Positions 53,319-61,596 of a stretch of 64,000 nucleotides of DNA are shown here, one piece after another. The translations under genes and the position numbers were made by a program. The first letter of the stretch is position 1; the number at the start of each line of letters is the position of its first letter. This DNA is from DATJLY01 sp035604195 (lineage in GTDB: Bacteria; Pseudomonadota; Alphaproteobacteria; ATCC43930; CGMCC-115725), in the NCBI GenBank assembly GCA_035604195.1, contig DATNIY010000097.1:14281-78280 (forward strand). The letters run 5' to 3'. The notes below the pieces were generated by a model that saw nothing but the letters and a program-made list of their open reading frames with translations, made no database searches and was not told the DNA's origin.

Positions 53319-54761
53319 ATGCCCATCGCGTCGCCACGCCAGATGATCGTGCCGCTGATCGTCGCCTGTGCGCTCTTCATGCAGAATCTCGATTCGACGA
53401 TCATCGCGACGGCGCTGCCGGCGATCGCCGACGCGCTCAAGGAAGACCCGCTGCGGCTCAATCTCGCGATCACCTCCTATTTGCTGAGCCTGGCGATCTT
53501 CATTCCGTTGAGCGGCTGGATGGCCGACCGCTTCGGCGCCCGCACGGTGTTTCGCGCGGCGATCGCGGTCTTCACCTTGGGCTCGATCGGCTGCGGCTTC
53601 GCCGATTCGCTGACGACGCTCGTGGCCGCCCGCATCCTCCAGGGCGCCGGCGGGGCGATGATGACTCCGGTCGGGCGGCTTGCGCTGCTGCGCACCGTGC
53701 CGAAATCCGATCTGGTGTGGGCGATGTCCTATTTGACCGTGCCCGCGCTGATCGGTCCGGTCATCGGGCCGCCTTTGGGCGGCTTCATCGTGACCTACAG
53801 CTCCTGGCGCTGGATCTTCTTCATCAACGTGCCCGTCGGCGTCCTCGGCATCGTGCTGGCGAGCATGTTCATCGAGGATACGCGCGAAGCGAAAGTCGGC
53901 CCGCTCGATCTCCGCGGCTTCGTCCTAGCGGGGCTTGGTCTTGCCGGCCTCATGTTCGGTTTCGAGTTGGTCGGCCGCAGCGCTATGCCGGTGAGCATTG
54001 CCGGCGGCCTCATGTTCGGCGGCGCGCTCTTCACGGCGCTTTACGTCACCCATGCCCGCCATGCCTCCTACCCGATCATCGATCTGGCGCTGATGCGCAT
54101 CCCGACCTTCGCGGCGGCGACGCTCGGCGGCTCGCTGTTCCGCATCGGGATCGGCGCCTTGCCCTTCCTGCTGCCGATGATGCTGCAATTGGGCTTCGGG
54201 CTCGACGCCTTCTCGTCGGGGCTCCTGACCTTCGCCACTTCGGCAGGGGCGATGACCATGAAGATGACGGCCGCACCGATCATCCGCGCCATCGGATTCC
54301 GCCAGGTGCTGATCGGCAATGCCGTGATCAGCAGCCTGTTCGTGCTGGGCTGCGGCCTCTTCCGGCCGACCACGCCGCACGCGCTGATCTTTCTCGCGTT
54401 GCTCGCCGGCGGGTTCTTCCGCTCGCTGCAGTTCACCGCCACGAACACCCTGTCCTTCGCCGACGTGCCGCCGCCGCTGATGAGCCGCGCGACGAGTTTC
54501 GTCAGCATGGCGCAGCAGCTTTCGATCAGCCTCGGCGTCGGGCTGAGCGCGCTCGTGCTGCATCTCATGACGGTGCTGCGGGGCGGCAGCAGCGTCCTCG
54601 AGGCGCGCGACTTCATCATGCCCTTCGTGGTGATCGGGCTGGTCTCTTTGCTCTCTACCGCTTTCTACGTTCGGCTGCCGCCGGAGGCCGGCGACGAGAT
54701 CAGCGGCCACCGCCCGCGTTCCGCCGTGGCCGCGACCGGGCGGCATCCGCGGATACCGTAG
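53319..54761 (+). CDS. MFS efflux transporter, DHA2 (EmrB/QacA) type
   Basis: 480-aa transporter with about 13-14 hydrophobic helices. Helix 1 motif LDSTIIATALPAIADAL (D1 motif, L-D-x-T-V-x-N/I-x-A-L-P) and loop GWMADRFGARTVF are typical of EmrB-like exporters; motif C GPVIGPPLGGFIV in helix 5 supports drug/H+ antiport. I place the start at ATG 53319. No periplasmic adaptor (EmrA) gene adjoins; the next gene is a small lipoprotein. Confidence 0.87.
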   Translation: MPIASPRQMIVPLIVACALFMQNLDSTIIATALPAIADALKEDPLRLNLAITSYLLSLAIFIPLSGWMADRFGARTVFRAAIAVFTLGSIGCGFADSLTTLVAARILQGAGGAMMTPVGRLALLRTVPKSDLVWAMSYLTVPALIGPVIGPPLGGFIVTYSSWRWIFFINVPVGVLGIVLASMFIEDTREAKVGPLDLRGFVLAGLGLAGLMFGFELVGRSAMPVSIAGGLMFGGALFTALYVTHARHASYPIIDLALMRIPTFAAATLGGSLFRIGIGALPFLLPMMLQLGFGLDAFSSGLLTFATSAGAMTMKMTAAPIIRAIGFRQVLIGNAVISSLFVLGCGLFRPTTPHALIFLALLAGGFFRSLQFTATNTLSFADVPPPLMSRATSFVSMAQQLSISLGVGLSALVLHLMTVLRGGSSVLEARDFIMPFVVIGLVSLLSTAFYVRLPPEAGDEISGHRPRSAVAATGRHPRIP

Positions 54762-54773
54762 CGAGGCGCGGGC

Positions 54774-55118
54774 ATGCCAATGAAAGAGAAGTCCTATCGT
54801 CGCGCCGCCGGTTCGGCGGCCCTGTGCTGCCTCGTCGCGGCCTGCGGTCTCTCGCGGATGCGCGAGGAGAGCTTCGCCGACCGCTGCGCGCATGTCATGA
54901 AGGAAGCATTCCCCGGCGGCAGCGACATCGACGTCACCAGCGCGGATTCGGCCATCGACAAATCGGCCGCCAGCATCACCGCCATGGTTGCGCGCGTCGA
55001 GGGCGTGCGCAAGGACGTGCCCGAAGGCGGCTTCGTCCTGCGCGAAGTCGCGGTCGAATGCCGCTTCGAGAATGGCGTGCTCACCGGCTTCCGCTGGACG
55101 AAAGGACCGCTGCGCTGA
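54774..55118 (+). CDS. Small lipoprotein of unknown function
   Basis: 114-aa protein, lipobox LVAAC within ALCCLVAACGLSRMREESFADRC. The mature part is soluble, with two Cys (in ADRCAHVMKEAF and AVECRFENG) that could form a disulfide. I do not recognise a family. It starts 12 bases after the EmrB-type gene and likely shares its transcript. Convergent with the CYTH-CHAD gene. Confidence 0.7.
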   Translation: MPMKEKSYRRAAGSAALCCLVAACGLSRMREESFADRCAHVMKEAFPGGSDIDVTSADSAIDKSAASITAMVARVEGVRKDVPEGGFVLREVAVECRFENGVLTGFRWTKGPLR

Positions 55119-55131
55119 TCCCTGGCGCCCG

Positions 55132-56655
55132 TCACCAGAACGGCTTGGCCTGCCGGAAGCGGCGCACATTCGCGCGCAGCCTCGCCTCCTGCTCGGCCAG
55201 GCCGCGGTCGTGCCAACCGAGCACGATGCCGCTGGCGCGGTCGAGCGCGGCGACATGCTGGCCATTGGCGACATCCATCAACAGGTTTCGGGCGGCGTTG
55301 ACGTCGTTGGCGTGGCCGAGGTCGTCCTGCAGACCCTTGAGCCGCTTCATGAAGGGCCGCGTCCGGCGCTTGGCGAAAAGCGGTTCGAGCAGGTCGACCG
55401 TATAGCGCAGCTTCTTGAGGCCGATGCGCAGCACATGGCGCTCGCGCGGCGGCAGGTCGACGAAATTCCGGCTGCGCTTTCTGGCCTTGCGGTAGCGGCG
55501 CTCGATCAATTCGGCGGCGACCTCGCCGACCGGCGTGACGAGCTTGGCGGAGGATTCGGTCACGGGCTGCTCGCTCCAGCCGCGCGCCTCGAACCATCGG
55601 GCGAGCCTCAGCATCGCGACCGTGTAGCGCTGCGACAAGATCGCATGCTTGGCGCGGCGATAGGCATCGCTGCGCTTGCGCTCGGTGGCGCGGGACAGCC
55701 GGACGAGATCGCGCTCCTCTGGCAAGGCCTCAGCGACCGGCTCGAGCAGGCCGTGCGCAAACACGTCCCAGTTGCGCGCCGGGCCGAGCGCGCCGCCGAG
55801 CCATTTGAGCTCGTGATCCGTCCAGCGGAATTGGTCCATCGGCAGCATCGGCTTCACCGCCGAAAGCGCGGCACGCAGGCGCCGCACCGCGACGCGCATC
55901 TGGTGCACGGCTTCGGGAACATCGGCGAGCGCCGCCGGCTCGTTGCCGAGGATTCCTGCGAGACACTGGCGCCCGATGCGTTGCATGCTCGCTTCGACGG
56001 TTGCGCCCGAATCGAGCACGGTCGGCGCAACGTGCAAAACCGGCGGCTTGGCCGCGCGCCGGTCGATGAGCCGATAGCCGCGCTCCGCCTTGCTGCGCGC
56101 TTCGATGCGGAGCGGCACCAGCTCGACGAGGCGCAGGGCGAGATCGTAGAGCGCGGCCGGATCGCCGCTCTTCAATCTCAACTCGATCTCGCTCACCGGC
56201 TCGCTTGCATCGCTCCGGCAGGCGTGGATTTCTCCCTTGTCCAGGGCGGCAACGATCTCGGTTCCGTCCGGCGACTGCAGCAGCGCCGTGCTCCGCTGGA
56301 TCAGCGTGGTGAAAAGCGGCCGCAGCTCCCGGCGTTTTGCCGGCACGTGGGCGCCGCTGTTGGGCGCGTCGAGATCCGGCTGCGCGCCGACGATCCGGTC
56401 CTGCCATTCCTTGCGCGCGAGCGGATCGGCGCCGGTGAATTCATCGGTCTCGACCGCCTGGAGAAAGGTTCGGCGGTGCTTCTGGACGCGCAGGGTGAGC
56501 CCCGACTGCTCGAGCCGGCGGTCGGACGTGTCGTAATAGGTGCTGGCCCAGGTGATGCGGGACAGGCGCGGCTCTCGCGCCAAAGACAAGAGCGCCTTGC
56601 GCAGTTTGGCCATGTCATCGCGCGCCACCGCAAGCCTGATCTCGATTTCGCTCAA
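55132..56655 (-). CDS. CYTH-CHAD domain protein, inorganic triphosphatase-like
   Basis: 507-aa two-domain protein. The N-terminal CYTH tunnel enzyme (residues 1-200) begins with E-I-E-I-R (the ExExK-type signature) and has TYYDTSDRRLEQSGLTLRVQKH; such domains hydrolyse inorganic triphosphate or related polyphosphates. From about 225 a CHAD domain begins: PEAVHQMRVAVRRLRAALSAVKP and HVLRIGLKKLRYTVDLL carry its conserved His/Arg/Lys helices that bind polyphosphate. It resembles YgiF of E. coli in architecture. Divergent from the kinase gene. Confidence 0.9.
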   Translation of the reverse strand: MSEIEIRLAVARDDMAKLRKALLSLAREPRLSRITWASTYYDTSDRRLEQSGLTLRVQKHRRTFLQAVETDEFTGADPLARKEWQDRIVGAQPDLDAPNSGAHVPAKRRELRPLFTTLIQRSTALLQSPDGTEIVAALDKGEIHACRSDASEPVSEIELRLKSGDPAALYDLALRLVELVPLRIEARSKAERGYRLIDRRAAKPPVLHVAPTVLDSGATVEASMQRIGRQCLAGILGNEPAALADVPEAVHQMRVAVRRLRAALSAVKPMLPMDQFRWTDHELKWLGGALGPARNWDVFAHGLLEPVAEALPEERDLVRLSRATERKRSDAYRRAKHAILSQRYTVAMLRLARWFEARGWSEQPVTESSAKLVTPVGEVAAELIERRYRKARKRSRNFVDLPPRERHVLRIGLKKLRYTVDLLEPLFAKRRTRPFMKRLKGLQDDLGHANDVNAARNLLMDVANGQHVAALDRASGIVLGWHDRGLAEQEARLRANVRRFRQAKPFW

Positions 56656-56809
56656 CCTTCCGCCGCTCCCATTTATGTGTCTGCCACTATGCCATCACTC
56701 AAGCCGCACTGCCAGCCGGCGGCGCGCGGGCGTGTCCGTTGCTCTCATTCGATCAACTACAGTGGGAACCCGGCTTGCAATCGTTGCGTCATGCGATAAG
56801 TTGCCGCAG

Positions 56810-57850
56810 ATGACGAATTCGCCGGCTCCGATCGCCGCTGGCGCGAAGGCAGACTTGCCCGAGCCGACCGAAGCGCTGCGCCGCATGGGCCTGGCGGAGG
56901 CGGAGGAAAGGCCGAAATGGACGCGCCTCGGCGGTGGCGTCTCCTCGGATATCTGGCGCGTCGATCTGCGCTCGGGGCTCGTCTGCGTCAAACGCGCGCT
57001 CGCCAAATTGCGCGTCGAGCAGGACTGGTTCGCGCCGGTCGAGCGCGGCCGTTACGAGGTCGCCTGGTTCCGCGCCGCCGCCGCAATCGCGCCGCATGCG
57101 GTCCCGAAGCTCCTCGGCGTCGACCAAGCCACCGGCTCATTCGCCATGGAATTCCTCGACCCGCTGCTCTACCGCAATTGGAAGGAGGAATTGCGCGACG
57201 GCAGGGTTGATATGGCGTCGGCCGCCGCAATCGGCAGCGTGCTCGCGCGGATTCACGCGGCGACGGCGGGGCGGCCCGAAATCGCCGCGGAATTTCCGAG
57301 CGATGCCATCTTTCACGCGATCCGCCTTGCGCCCTATCTCGAAGCGACCGCGCTCCGTCATCCCGATCTGGCGCCGCGCCTCAAGGCGCTGGTCGAGACG
57401 ACGGCGAGCACGAAGCTGGCGCTGGTGCATGGCGATGTGAGCCCGAAGAACATCCTGCTCGGAGCGCAGGGGCCGCTATTTCTCGATGCGGAATGCGCCT
57501 GGTACGGCGATCCCGCTTTCGACATCGCCTTCTGCCTCAACCATCTGCTCTTGAAGTGCCTGTGGCGGCCGGCCGCCGCGCCCGATTTCCTCGCCGCTTT
57601 TGACGTTCTATCCGATTCCTATCTCGCGGGCGTGCAGTGGGAGCAGCGGGCGGCGATCGCGGCCCGGATCGCGGCGCTGCTCCCGGGCCTGTTCCTGGCG
57701 CGGATCGACGGCAAGTCGCCGGTCGAATATGTGACGGAGGAGGCCGACAAGAATCGCGTGCGCTACGTCGCACGACATTTGCTCGAGAAGCCGCCCGAGC
57801 GTCTCGCGACGGTTCGCGCTGCCTGGGCACAGGAGCTCGGCCTTGCCTAG
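56810..57850 (+). CDS. Aminoglycoside phosphotransferase-family small-molecule kinase
   Basis: 346-aa APH/choline-kinase-fold enzyme. N-lobe GGGVSSDIWRVD with Lys in VCVKRALAKL; catalytic loop LVHGDVSPKNILL (D209, N214) and metal loop FLDAECAWYGDPAFDIAF (D226) are intact, so it should be active. Substrate not an antibiotic on this context: it is the first gene of an overlapping three-gene operon with an enolase paralogue and a D-2-hydroxyacid dehydrogenase. It may phosphorylate a hydroxy acid or sugar acid (inference). ATG at 56810 preferred on family length; ribosome site is weak. Confidence 0.85.
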   Translation: MTNSPAPIAAGAKADLPEPTEALRRMGLAEAEERPKWTRLGGGVSSDIWRVDLRSGLVCVKRALAKLRVEQDWFAPVERGRYEVAWFRAAAAIAPHAVPKLLGVDQATGSFAMEFLDPLLYRNWKEELRDGRVDMASAAAIGSVLARIHAATAGRPEIAAEFPSDAIFHAIRLAPYLEATALRHPDLAPRLKALVETTASTKLALVHGDVSPKNILLGAQGPLFLDAECAWYGDPAFDIAFCLNHLLLKCLWRPAAAPDFLAAFDVLSDSYLAGVQWEQRAAIAARIAALLPGLFLARIDGKSPVEYVTEEADKNRVRYVARHLLEKPPERLATVRAAWAQELGLA

Positions 57851-59126
57851 CACGACGATCGAAAGCGTCATCGGCCGCCGCCTCTGGGATTCGCGCGGCC
57901 GGCCAACGGTCGAGGCCGAGGTACGGCTGACTTCGGGCGCCATCGGCCGCGCACTCGCTCCGGCGGGAGCCTCGCGGGGAAGCGGCGAAGCCGTCGATCG
58001 GCGCGACGGCGGCGCGCGCTTCGGCGGCCAGGACGTGACCAACGCCGTCGCGGCGGTGACCGGCGAGATCGCGAGGCACCTGCGCGGCCGCGATGCTTCG
58101 GACCAGCCTGCGATCGACACGGCAGTCATCGCGCTCGACGGCACCCAAGACAAATCGCGGCTCGGCGGCAATGCCATGATCGCGGTCTCGATGGCCGTGG
58201 CCCATGCTGCCGCCGCTGCCGCCGGCCTGCCGCTGTGGCGCCACCTCGCGGGCGGGCGGGCGGTTCGGCTGCCGCTGCCGGAAATTCAGATCTTCGGCGG
58301 CGGCGCCCATGCCGGCCGCCGCGTCGATGTGCAGGACTTCATGGTCGTCGCGGTCGGCGCGGCGGATTATGCCCAGGCGCTCGACTGGAGCGCGGAAATC
58401 TATCGTGCGGCGGGAGCGCTGATGGCGGAGGCCGGGCTGCTGCAGGGCGTCGCCGATGAAGGCGGGTTCTGGCCCGCCTTCGCCACGAACGAGGCGGCAC
58501 TCGACATGCTGGTCCGGGCGATCGAGCGTGCGGGCTTTCGTGCGGGCGAGGATGTCGCGATCTCGCTCGACATCGCCGCGTCGGAATTGGGCAGCAAGGG
58601 CCGCTATCGCCTCGGCCTCGAGGGGCGCGCGCTCGACAGCGACGGGATGATCGAGCTGCTCGAGGGCTGGCTCGGCCGCTATCCCATCGTCGCAATCGAA
58701 GACCCTCTGGCCGAGGACGATGCCGCCGGGCTCGCACGCTTCACGCAAAGGGCGGGCGGGATCGCGGTGGTCGGCGACGATTTTCTCGTCACCAACGCCG
58801 CCCGCATCCGCGCCGCTGCGGCGCAAGGGGCGTGCAACACCGCGCTCATCAAGCCGAACCAGGCGGGCACGCTCAGCGAAACCAAGGCGGCCTTCGACGC
58901 CGCGCTCGCCTCCGGCTGGGGCGCCATCGTCTCGGCCCGCTCCGGCGAGACCGAGGATGTCACCATTGTTCACCTCGCCATCGGCTGGGGCGCGCCGCTG
59001 CTCAAAGTGGGCTCCTTTGCGCGCTCCGAGCGCTTGGCGAAATGGAACGAGGGGCTGCGCATCGCCGAAGCACTGGGCGGAAGCGGTCCGCTGCCGCCGG
59101 CGAGCGCGCTGCCCTGGCGGCGATGA
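57843..59126 (+). CDS. Enolase paralogue with altered active site
   Basis: 427-aa enolase-fold protein. Conserved: A41-G-A-S-like loop (APAGASRG), H156 (GGGAHA), E206 (ADEGGF), metal ligands D243, E286 and D312, K337 (LIKPNQAGTL) and K388. Changed: the catalytic-loop His of S-H-R-S is Ala (A365 in SARSGETED), the Glu of IQEF is Asp (D165), the Asn of NGG is Gly, and the usual QIKTG is LLKVG. The metal and general base survive while phosphate/loop contacts differ, so the natural substrate may not be 2-phosphoglycerate. TTG start inside the kinase stop with CAGGAG upstream. The housekeeping enolase should lie elsewhere. Confidence 0.87.
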   Translation: MPSTTIESVIGRRLWDSRGRPTVEAEVRLTSGAIGRALAPAGASRGSGEAVDRRDGGARFGGQDVTNAVAAVTGEIARHLRGRDASDQPAIDTAVIALDGTQDKSRLGGNAMIAVSMAVAHAAAAAAGLPLWRHLAGGRAVRLPLPEIQIFGGGAHAGRRVDVQDFMVVAVGAADYAQALDWSAEIYRAAGALMAEAGLLQGVADEGGFWPAFATNEAALDMLVRAIERAGFRAGEDVAISLDIAASELGSKGRYRLGLEGRALDSDGMIELLEGWLGRYPIVAIEDPLAEDDAAGLARFTQRAGGIAVVGDDFLVTNAARIRAAAAQGACNTALIKPNQAGTLSETKAAFDAALASGWGAIVSARSGETEDVTIVHLAIGWGAPLLKVGSFARSERLAKWNEGLRIAEALGGSGPLPPASALPWRR

Positions 59127-60067
59127 AAGTTCTGCTGCATTACGCGCCGGGCCCAGCCTGGCAGCGCCGGCTCGAGGCCTTGTCGTCCGAGGGCCTGCAG
59201 GTCGATTTCTGCGATGCGCTCGACGATGCGCAATTCTACGCGCTGCTGCCCGAGGCGGAAGTGCTGTGGCACGCGCTGCGGCCGCTCTCGGCGGCGGACA
59301 TCGCGAAAGCGCGCCGGCTGCGCCTCATCCAGAAGATCGGCATCGGCGTCAATACCATCGATCTCGCGGCGGCGCAGGCGCGCGGCATCGCCGTCTGCAA
59401 TATGCCCGGCACCAATGCGCGCGCCGTGGCCGAGATGACCCTGCTGCTCATGCTGGCCTGTTTGCGGCGGCTGCCGCTCCTCGATCGCGCGACGCGCGAC
59501 GGGCGCGGTTGGCGGCTCGATCCGGCGCTGCAGGACAGCTATGGCGAATTGGCGGGCAGCACCGTCGGGCTCGTCGGCTTCGGCGGCATTCCGCGGCTGC
59601 TCGCGCCGATGCTTGCAGCGCTCGGCGCCGAGGTGATCTACACCGCGACTGCGCCCAAGCCCGATGCGCCCCTATCCTTCCTCCCGCTCGCGGATTTGCT
59701 GCGCCAGTCCGACATCGTCTCGCTGCACCTGCCGCTGACGGACGCCACCAGCAAGCTCATCGGCGCGGCGGAGCTCGCGTTGATGCGGCCGGGCGCCATC
59801 CTCGTCAACACCGCGCGCGGCGGGCTCGTCGATCAGCCGGCGCTGGTGGCGGCGCTGAAGAGCGGGAAGCTCGGCGGCGCCGGCCTCGATGTCTTCGCCG
59901 AGGAGCCGGTGCCCGCGGGCGAAGCCTTGGCACAGCTCGATACCGTCGTGCTCGCGCCGCATCTCGCTTGGCTCACCGCCGGCACTTTGGAGCGCAGCCT
60001 CGCCGTCGCTGCCGAGAACTGCCGGCGGCTCGCTTCCGGCGCGGCGCTGCTCCATCGCGTCCTTTGA
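59123..60067 (+). CDS. D-isomer-specific 2-hydroxyacid dehydrogenase
   Basis: 314-aa NAD-dependent dehydrogenase. The dinucleotide fold starts GSTVGLVGFGGIPRLLAPM (G-x-G-x-x-G variant), LVNTARGGLVDQPALVAALKSGKLGGAGLDVFAEEP gives the Arg and downstream Glu, and the catalytic His lies in VVLAPHLAW. ATGA start overlapping the enolase-paralogue stop. It presumably oxidises or reduces the intermediate handled by the other two enzymes (inference). The stop TGA abuts that of the convergent DoxX gene. Confidence 0.88.
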   Translation: MKVLLHYAPGPAWQRRLEALSSEGLQVDFCDALDDAQFYALLPEAEVLWHALRPLSAADIAKARRLRLIQKIGIGVNTIDLAAAQARGIAVCNMPGTNARAVAEMTLLLMLACLRRLPLLDRATRDGRGWRLDPALQDSYGELAGSTVGLVGFGGIPRLLAPMLAALGAEVIYTATAPKPDAPLSFLPLADLLRQSDIVSLHLPLTDATSKLIGAAELALMRPGAILVNTARGGLVDQPALVAALKSGKLGGAGLDVFAEEPVPAGEALAQLDTVVLAPHLAWLTAGTLERSLAVAAENCRRLASGAALLHRVL

Positions 60068-60547
60068 TCAAAACGCTCGGCCGATGAGGAGATGGTCGAG
60101 CGACCAGGCGCCGCCGCCGTGGACGACGAAGAACAGCGCCGCCACCGCCCACAAGAACGGGTATTCGAAGCCGAGCGTGTTCCAGAAATAGCCGTCGTTG
60201 CGGGCGTGGTCGATGGCGGCCAGCAGCAGGAAAACGAAGACGATCAGCGCCGCCGGCCGGGTGAAGAGGCCGAGCGCCAGCAACGGCCCGGCAATGAACT
60301 CGATCAGGATGGTCACAACCGCCCAGAGCTTGCCCGGCCGGTAGCCCGAGCGCGCGAGGATGGCGGCCAAGGCGCCGATGCTCAAGGCGCGCGATCCGCT
60401 GTTGGGAAAGCAGCCGAAGCTGAAGCGCAGGGCGTGCGGGATGAGCGCCAGCCCGACCACCGCGCGGAGCAGCGCCGCCGCCGCCGGCCACAGCGCCTCG
60501 TAAACCGCGCCGAGCTGCGGCAGGATGAGCGTCGATGCGTCATTCAT
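60068..60547 (-). CDS. DoxX-family membrane protein
   Basis: 159-aa four-helix membrane protein. LLRAVVGLALIPHALRFSFG, LIEFIAGPLLALGLFTRPAALIVFVFLLLAA and a final helix match DoxX/DoxD-like proteins, associated with quinone-linked redox or sulfoxide metabolism. The last base pairs overlap none, but the stop directly abuts the dehydrogenase stop. Twelve bases follow the amidohydrolase gene on the same strand, suggesting cotranscription. Confidence 0.82.
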   Translation of the reverse strand: MNDASTLILPQLGAVYEALWPAAAALLRAVVGLALIPHALRFSFGCFPNSGSRALSIGALAAILARSGYRPGKLWAVVTILIEFIAGPLLALGLFTRPAALIVFVFLLLAAIDHARNDGYFWNTLGFEYPFLWAVAALFFVVHGGGAWSLDHLLIGRAF

Positions 60548-60559
60548 GGCCCAAACGAC

Positions 60560-61513
60560 TCAGCCGCGGTATTTCGGGAAGAGCCTGAGCGCGTTGTCGC
60601 GTTCGATCGCCTGGAGGTCGCTCACCGACAGCTCGAGCCCGCGCAAGCCCTCGGCGATCCAGGCGATCGGCCAAAACGGGAAATCGCTGCCGAACAGGAT
60701 TTGCGTCATCGGCGCGAATTTCGACAGCGCGGCGATCGCGACCGGATTGGCGATGCCGGCGGTATCGTAATACTGCCGCCGCAGCTCATAGAGCGCGCCC
60801 TTGGGAATGCGCGCCTTCACGTGCTTCATTGACGCGCGGTCGAGCGAGCCGGTCATGCGGCTCACCAGCATCGGCAAAGTGCCGCCGCCATGCGAGAAGA
60901 TGAAGCGCAAATCGGGGCAGCGGGAAAACGTGCCGCTGAAGAGGAGAGTGGTGATGGCCCGCGTCGTGTCCGTCGGGAACTCGATGAGCGCCGGTGCCAG
61001 ATCGGGAATGCTCGGGCAGCACACGGCCATGGTCGGGTGGAAATAAACCGCGGTCTTGCGCCGATCGAGCTCGTCGAAGACCGGGGCGAAGGCCGGATCG
61101 CCCGGCCATTTGTTGGCATAGCTGGTCATCAGTCCGACGCCGTCGAGCTTGAGCGTGTCGAGCGCGTATTCGATCTCGCGCAGGCTGCCTTCGATGTCGG
61201 GCAAAGGCAGCGCCGCGAACATGCCAAAGCGGCCGGGATGCTCGCGCATCATGCTTGCGCCGTACTCGTTGCAAAGCCGCGCCAAGCGCCGGCCCTGCTC
61301 CTTGTCGCCGAACCAGACGCCGGGCGTCGAGATCGACACGATGGCGGTGGCGACGCCGTTACGGTCCATTTCCTCGATCGCCTTCTGCGGGCTCCAATCG
61401 AGGAACTGCGGCCCGACCATGCCGGCGACGGCGAGAATCCGCTCGCGCTCCTCCGCGACATAGGCCGGCGGCAGGATATGGTGATGAGTGTCGATTCGGT
61501 GCGGTCTGGCCAT
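60560..61513 (-). CDS. Amidohydrolase-2 family decarboxylase/hydrolase (ACMSD-like)
   Basis: 317-aa TIM-barrel metalloenzyme. Metal ligands: H10-x-H12 (DTHHHILPP), His in VYFHPTMAV, His in FIFSHGGGTLPML and Asp in LFGSDFPFWP. This is the gamma-resorcylate decarboxylase/aminocarboxymuconate-semialdehyde decarboxylase group, often in aromatic catabolism. ATG at 61513 with GGGAG upstream; a GTG seven codons earlier is possible. Divergent from an IclR regulator, suggesting control by it. Confidence 0.87.
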   Translation of the reverse strand: MARPHRIDTHHHILPPAYVAEERERILAVAGMVGPQFLDWSPQKAIEEMDRNGVATAIVSISTPGVWFGDKEQGRRLARLCNEYGASMMREHPGRFGMFAALPLPDIEGSLREIEYALDTLKLDGVGLMTSYANKWPGDPAFAPVFDELDRRKTAVYFHPTMAVCCPSIPDLAPALIEFPTDTTRAITTLLFSGTFSRCPDLRFIFSHGGGTLPMLVSRMTGSLDRASMKHVKARIPKGALYELRRQYYDTAGIANPVAIAALSKFAPMTQILFGSDFPFWPIAWIAEGLRGLELSVSDLQAIERDNALRLFPKYRG

Positions 61514-61557
61514 CGCTTCGCTCCCTCCGCCCACGATTATTTCTCATACAATGAAAA

Positions 61558-61569
61558 ATATTGCAATAT
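61558..61569. promoter_or_regulatory. Palindrome ATATTGCAATAT, candidate IclR operator
   Basis: A perfect twelve-base inverted repeat in the AT-rich spacer between the divergent amidohydrolase and IclR-type regulator genes, 28 bases before the regulator ATG and 45 from the amidohydrolase start. A TTTC-N9-GAAA pair lies immediately beside it. Position fits autoregulation. Confidence 0.5.
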
Positions 61570-61596
61570 CGGCGCGTTGGATTTATCGTTTCGTCA

